Shown one piece after another: positions 60,693 through 64,000 of a DNA stretch of 64,000 nt. Origin of the DNA: Crocinitomicaceae bacterium. Its GTDB lineage: Bacteria; Bacteroidota; Bacteroidia; Flavobacteriales_D; Crocinitomicaceae. The first letter of the stretch is position 1; every line of letters starts with the position of its first letter. A model generated the notes under the pieces. It was not told the DNA's origin. It did not search any database and saw only the letters and a program-made list of their open reading frames with translations. The DNA lies in NCBI GenBank assembly GCA_016709005.1, contig JADJEU010000020.1:124001-188000 (forward strand). The letters are read 5' to 3'. Made by a program: the position numbers and the translations under genes.

Positions 60693-61961
60693 ATGCGATA
60701 CATTTTATCACTATACGCTAATGCATTTACAAACCTGGATCGCAATGTCTGGATTCTGGCTTTTGCCATGTTTGTCAACCGTACTGGGTCAATGGTACTT
60801 TTGTTCACTTCACTTTATCTTACTGAAGAGCTCAAATTCTCACTTGCTCATGCCGGAATTGCTGTAAGCTTTTATGGTGCAGGAAGTATTTTGGGCTCGT
60901 TTGCAGGTGGATGGTTGACCGATCGAAAAAATTATTTTGATGTGATGGTATTTTCATTGCTCAGCAGTGGATTAATCTTGCCGACAATTTTACTGACCTC
61001 CAATTTAATTTTGATAAGCGGTATAATCTTTTTGTATGCTTTTTGTGCAGATATGTTCAGGCCAGCCATGTCTGCTGGTATTGCGCTTTACAGCACTGCT
61101 GAAAACCGAACACGATCTATTGGTCTGATAAGGCTTGCAATTAATCTTGGATTTTCATTGGGGCCTTTGATTGGCGGAGTGGTTGCATTTTATTTTGGCT
61201 ATAAACCGCTGATGATTATAGATGGATTTACAAGCGTACTGACCGCGGTTGTTGTGATCCGTTACGTGTCCAGAAAAGCAGCTGGTAAAAAATCAGAAGA
61301 TCAATTACCGCGTTCAGATTCAAAATCAGTTTATCTTGATTACAAATACCTGTTTTTCATTTTGATGGTTGCGATGTATGGTGTTTGCTTTTTTCAACTC
61401 TTCGCGAGCATACCGCAATATCTTACACGAGTTTGGAATTACAACGAAATTGAAATGTCACTTGTTCTTATTTTGAACGGATTAATCGTGGTGGTTGTAG
61501 AAATGCCATTGATGACTGCCTTGCAACACAAGTCGAAATATTTTGGTTTCATTGTATTAGGCGCCCTATGCGTGCCGGTTTCCTTGACAATTCTGATTTC
61601 AGGAAATGGTTGGCTGCCTGTTGTTCTGTTATACACTTTGGTGATTACATTTTCTGAAATTCTGGCGATGCCTTTTATGATGAATTTCACTTTGTCACGG
61701 CCACCGGTTTCGCGGAGAGGTGAGTATGCTGCGCTTTATTCAATAGCATTTGGAATTGCCAACGTAGGTGCCCCGCTTGCAGGATTGGGCATTGCCGATA
61801 AATATGGATTTAATACAATGTTTGTAGTATTGATTTCATTAGGCATTGTCAATACAATCGGATTTTGGATTCTCAAAACAAAATTGGAACCCAAAAAAAA
61901 TAAACTTAATGATGAACCAATTAATTCAAAAGATGAATTAGTCGGTGAGGAAATTAATTAG
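60693..61961 (+). CDS. MFS transporter
   Basis: This major facilitator of about 422 residues has 12 helices. I start at ATG 60693 (MRYILSLYANAF); a TTG 18 bases upstream is less likely. The N-terminal half holds GWLTDRKNYFDVM, the family loop 2-3 motif (D-R-K), and the central loop is basic (SRKAAGKKSEDQLPRSDSK). The C-terminal half has GFIVLGALCVPVSL. Related to drug or sugar exporters; substrate unknown. It is divergent from the STAS-like gene, about 70 bases away, and its stop overlaps the recQ 3' end by eight bases. Confidence 0.87.
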   Translation: MRYILSLYANAFTNLDRNVWILAFAMFVNRTGSMVLLFTSLYLTEELKFSLAHAGIAVSFYGAGSILGSFAGGWLTDRKNYFDVMVFSLLSSGLILPTILLTSNLILISGIIFLYAFCADMFRPAMSAGIALYSTAENRTRSIGLIRLAINLGFSLGPLIGGVVAFYFGYKPLMIIDGFTSVLTAVVVIRYVSRKAAGKKSEDQLPRSDSKSVYLDYKYLFFILMVAMYGVCFFQLFASIPQYLTRVWNYNEIEMSLVLILNGLIVVVVEMPLMTALQHKSKYFGFIVLGALCVPVSLTILISGNGWLPVVLLYTLVITFSEILAMPFMMNFTLSRPPVSRRGEYAALYSIAFGIANVGAPLAGLGIADKYGFNTMFVVLISLGIVNTIGFWILKTKLEPKKNKLNDEPINSKDELVGEEIN

Positions 61962-64000
61962 CCATTTCACTCATAAACTTGATGCGCATTAAACGAAGCT
62001 GATCTTCTTCATAATCATCTCCAAATTCTTTTAACGCATCTTCAAGTGTGTCTGATTCTGCTTCGAGAAAATAGTCGTAGATATCCGTTTGATCTTCTTC
62101 ATCCAAAACATCATCAATATAATAATCGATGTTGATTTTAGTTCCTGAACTTACGATCGCCTCAATTTCTTCAATAACATCTGAAAGCGCTTTACCTTGA
62201 GAACTTGCGATTGCTTCCAACGGCATTTTTCGATCGACATTTTGAATGATCTGAACTTTTAATCCTGATTTGTTGACAATCGATTTCATGACAAAATCTT
62301 GTGGGCGATCGATGTCATTCTCTTCAACATAGCGCGCAATCAATTCAACAAATGGACGGCCATAACGCGATGCTTTACCTTGACCAACTCCCTGAATATT
62401 GGTTAGCTCTTCCAGGGTGATTGGATAATGAACTGCCATGTCTTGCAAAGATGGTTCCTGGAAAACTACAAAAGGTGGAATATTCTTTTCTTTCGATACT
62501 TTTTTTCTGAGATCCAACAACATTTTATAAAGCACCTCATCGGTCACATTATTTCCTTTTGGCTCAGCAAACTCATCGTCGGTATCACCGGTGTAATCGT
62601 GCTCTTTTAACAGTAAGAAAGAAACTGGTTTTTCAATAAATGCTCTGCCCTTCTCTGTCAATTTCAAAGTACCATAGCTTTCGATTTCCTTCATCAGCAA
62701 ATCATTCACCAAACATTGGCGCGCAACTGCATTCCAGAAAATCAAATCTTTATCTTTTCCTTGTCCAAACAATTCTTCTTTGTCATGTTTGTAAGATTTC
62801 ATTTCAGTTGTTTCACGACCGTGCACAAACTCACAAACATATTTTGCTTTCTGTGTTTCCTTAAGCGCTTCAACTGATTTCAAGAAAAGTAATACACGAT
62901 CTTTTCCTTCTGTTTTTTCTCGCGGATTTTTACAATTATCACATTGTGCATTGCAACCCGCTTCATCAAATTGTTCACCAAAATAATGGAGAATATATTT
63001 TCTTCGGCAGACGGATGTTTCAGCATAAGAAACCGTTTCGTGCAAAAGTTGTTTGCCGATTTCTTGTTCTGAGATTGGTTTGCCTTGCAGAAATTTCTCA
63101 AGCTTTTCAATGTCTTTATAACTGTAAAAAGTGAGGCAATATCCTTCTCCGCCGTCACGTCCTGCCCGACCAGTTTCCTGATAATAACTCTCTAAACTTT
63201 TTGGAATATCATGGTGAATTACGTAACGAACATCTGGTTTGTCAATGCCCATTCCAAATGCAATTGTTGCAACAATGACATCTGCTTCTTCCATCAAAAA
63301 CATATCCTGATGACGACCGCGAACGGCTGAATCAAGTCCTGCGTGATAAGCAAGTGCATTAATTCCATTTACCTGAAGCAACTCCGCAATCTCTTCTACT
63401 TTTTTTCTGCTGAGACAATAAATAATTCCAGATTTACCTTGACGATCTTTAATAAAACGAATAATATTTTTTTCGACATCTTTTTTAGGTCTCACCTCAT
63501 AAAAAAGATTGTCACGATTAAACGACATTTTGAAAATGGTAGCATCCAGCATGTTCAGGTTTTTCTGAATGTCGTGCTGCACTTTTGGTGTAGCCGTTGC
63601 TGTTAATGCGATGATTGGAACCGTACTGATTTTTTCAAAAATTTCACGCAATCTTCGGTATTCTGGTCTGAAGTCATGCCCCCATTCTGAAATACAATGA
63701 GCTTCATCGATTGCAAAAAATGAAATCGGAACTCCCGTGAGGAAATCTATATTTTCTTGCTTTGTTAGTGATTCTGGTGCAACGTAAAGTAATTTCGTTT
63801 TACCATCTGTGATATCGTCTTTTACTTTTTTGATTTCGCCTTTAGTAAGTGACGAATTTAAGAAGTGTGCAATTTCATCTGAGTCACTCACATGGCGAAT
63901 TGCATCCACTTGGTTCTTCATCAATGCAATCAACGGCGAAACGATAATGGCAGTTCCTTCACTGATTAATGCGGGAAGTTGATAACATAAAGATTTTCCA
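61954..64000 (-). CDS. recQ: ATP-dependent DNA helicase RecQ (5' end beyond the window)
   Basis: The frame is open to the right edge. The residues before the first internal Met (GKSLCYQLPAL, VVSPLIAL) belong to helicase motifs I and Ia, so only a short N-terminal part is missing. Motif II DEAH is in FFAIDEAHCISEWGHDFRP; motifs V-VI read ATIAFGMGIDKPDVR and SYYQETGRAGRDG. The zinc-binding cysteines follow (CRRKYIL...CNAQCDNC), then a winged helix and an HRDC domain (about 485-565 of the visible part). It unwinds DNA in repair and recombination. The final acidic tail (DDVLDEEDQTDIYDYFLEAE) of about 90 residues is longer than in E. coli RecQ. Confidence 0.95.
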   Translation of the reverse strand, partial: GKSLCYQLPALISEGTAIIVSPLIALMKNQVDAIRHVSDSDEIAHFLNSSLTKGEIKKVKDDITDGKTKLLYVAPESLTKQENIDFLTGVPISFFAIDEAHCISEWGHDFRPEYRRLREIFEKISTVPIIALTATATPKVQHDIQKNLNMLDATIFKMSFNRDNLFYEVRPKKDVEKNIIRFIKDRQGKSGIIYCLSRKKVEEIAELLQVNGINALAYHAGLDSAVRGRHQDMFLMEEADVIVATIAFGMGIDKPDVRYVIHHDIPKSLESYYQETGRAGRDGGEGYCLTFYSYKDIEKLEKFLQGKPISEQEIGKQLLHETVSYAETSVCRRKYILHYFGEQFDEAGCNAQCDNCKNPREKTEGKDRVLLFLKSVEALKETQKAKYVCEFVHGRETTEMKSYKHDKEELFGQGKDKDLIFWNAVARQCLVNDLLMKEIESYGTLKLTEKGRAFIEKPVSFLLLKEHDYTGDTDDEFAEPKGNNVTDEVLYKMLLDLRKKVSKEKNIPPFVVFQEPSLQDMAVHYPITLEELTNIQGVGQGKASRYGRPFVELIARYVEENDIDRPQDFVMKSIVNKSGLKVQIIQNVDRKMPLEAIASSQGKALSDVIEEIEAIVSSGTKINIDYYIDDVLDEEDQTDIYDYFLEAESDTLEDALKEFGDDYEEDQLRLMRIKFMSEMAN

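Noticed and set aside
60572..60808. Minus-strand frame of 78 residues
   Set aside because: It overlaps the starts of two better-supported divergent genes and has no family features.
1..64000. tRNA or rRNA genes
   Set aside because: Reading the intergenic regions showed no T-loop-plus-acceptor-stem pattern and no rRNA-like sequence; a tRNAscan or Infernal run would be needed to be certain.

Overview
The window is 64 kb of a low-GC Bacteroidota chromosome, most likely from the Flavobacteriales (Crocinitomicaceae/Cryomorphaceae-like). The evidence is the type IX secretion C-terminal sorting domains (genes at 37759, 43109 and 55111), a DUF5686 outer-membrane protein, a DUF5777 barrel, Bacteroidota-style TAnnTTTG promoter elements with a clean example before rpsA, few Shine-Dalgarno sequences, and an NhaD antiporter. 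Coding density is high and most of the content is housekeeping. I found no rRNA, tRNA, CRISPR array, prophage or insertion sequence.

Layout. 1-1942: membrane protein, DUF59 protein, NsrR-like Rrf2 regulator and an unknown protein, probably a nitric-oxide or Fe-S stress locus. 1971-7351 (minus): dicarboxylate/amino-acid symporter, rpsA, a duplicated coiled-coil protein and an ACT-domain protein, with lysA divergent at 7440. 8805-12437: a small peptide plus a DUF2892 protein, a secreted unknown protein, and a persulfide-dioxygenase/rhodanese operon. Two of these promoters share a TGAC-N4-GTCA operator. 12659-16392 (minus): lptB with a long extra C-terminal region, and DUF5686. 16600-20072: lpxD-like gene, GAF-SpoIIE phosphatase, murF. 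20074-20794: a GIY-YIG nuclease gene embedded in two copies of a paired repeat. 20800-29115: acyl-CoA dehydrogenase, anmK, Glu/Leu dehydrogenase, nhaD, exbB-exbD-tonB-like, folC. 29229-37606: lipoprotein, barrel protein, xseB-xseA, SiaC-like DUF1987, ABC exporter with LolA-like protein, pgk. 37759-40667: CxxCH-containing T9SS protein, DUF5777 barrel, di-heme cytochrome. 40710-52173: recG, T9SS protein, large FG-GAP/VCBS protein, DUF1569, yceH, pdh E2 and E1-alpha. 52364-64000: DUF4919, cdd, VTC-DUF4956 pair, T9SS SGNH hydrolase, large sensor phosphatase beside a STAS-like gene, MFS transporter, and recQ running off the right edge.

Themes. Envelope biogenesis is spread across lptB, DUF5686, lpxD, murF, anmK, the LolA-like gene and the TonB system. 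Partner-switching signalling appears three times: a GAF-SpoIIE phosphatase, a propeller-sensor SpoIIE phosphatase next to a STAS-like protein, and a SiaC-like protein. Short intergenic palindromes recur at many gene borders.

Most noteworthy points. (1) The GIY-YIG gene sits between two copies of a 46-bp direct repeat and two copies of a 26-bp palindrome that share one loop sequence, and one palindrome encodes the protein's C-terminus. This resembles the RAYT/REP arrangement with a different enzyme. (2) Two sulfur-related promoters carry matching operators at near-identical spacing. (3) Five otherwise intact genes are interrupted, two by in-frame TAA codons (including essential murF) and three by single-base indels in or beside short homopolymers. 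This could be sequence error or real decay and needs reads to resolve. (4) A GC-rich, foldable element of unknown identity lies at about 32461-32610.
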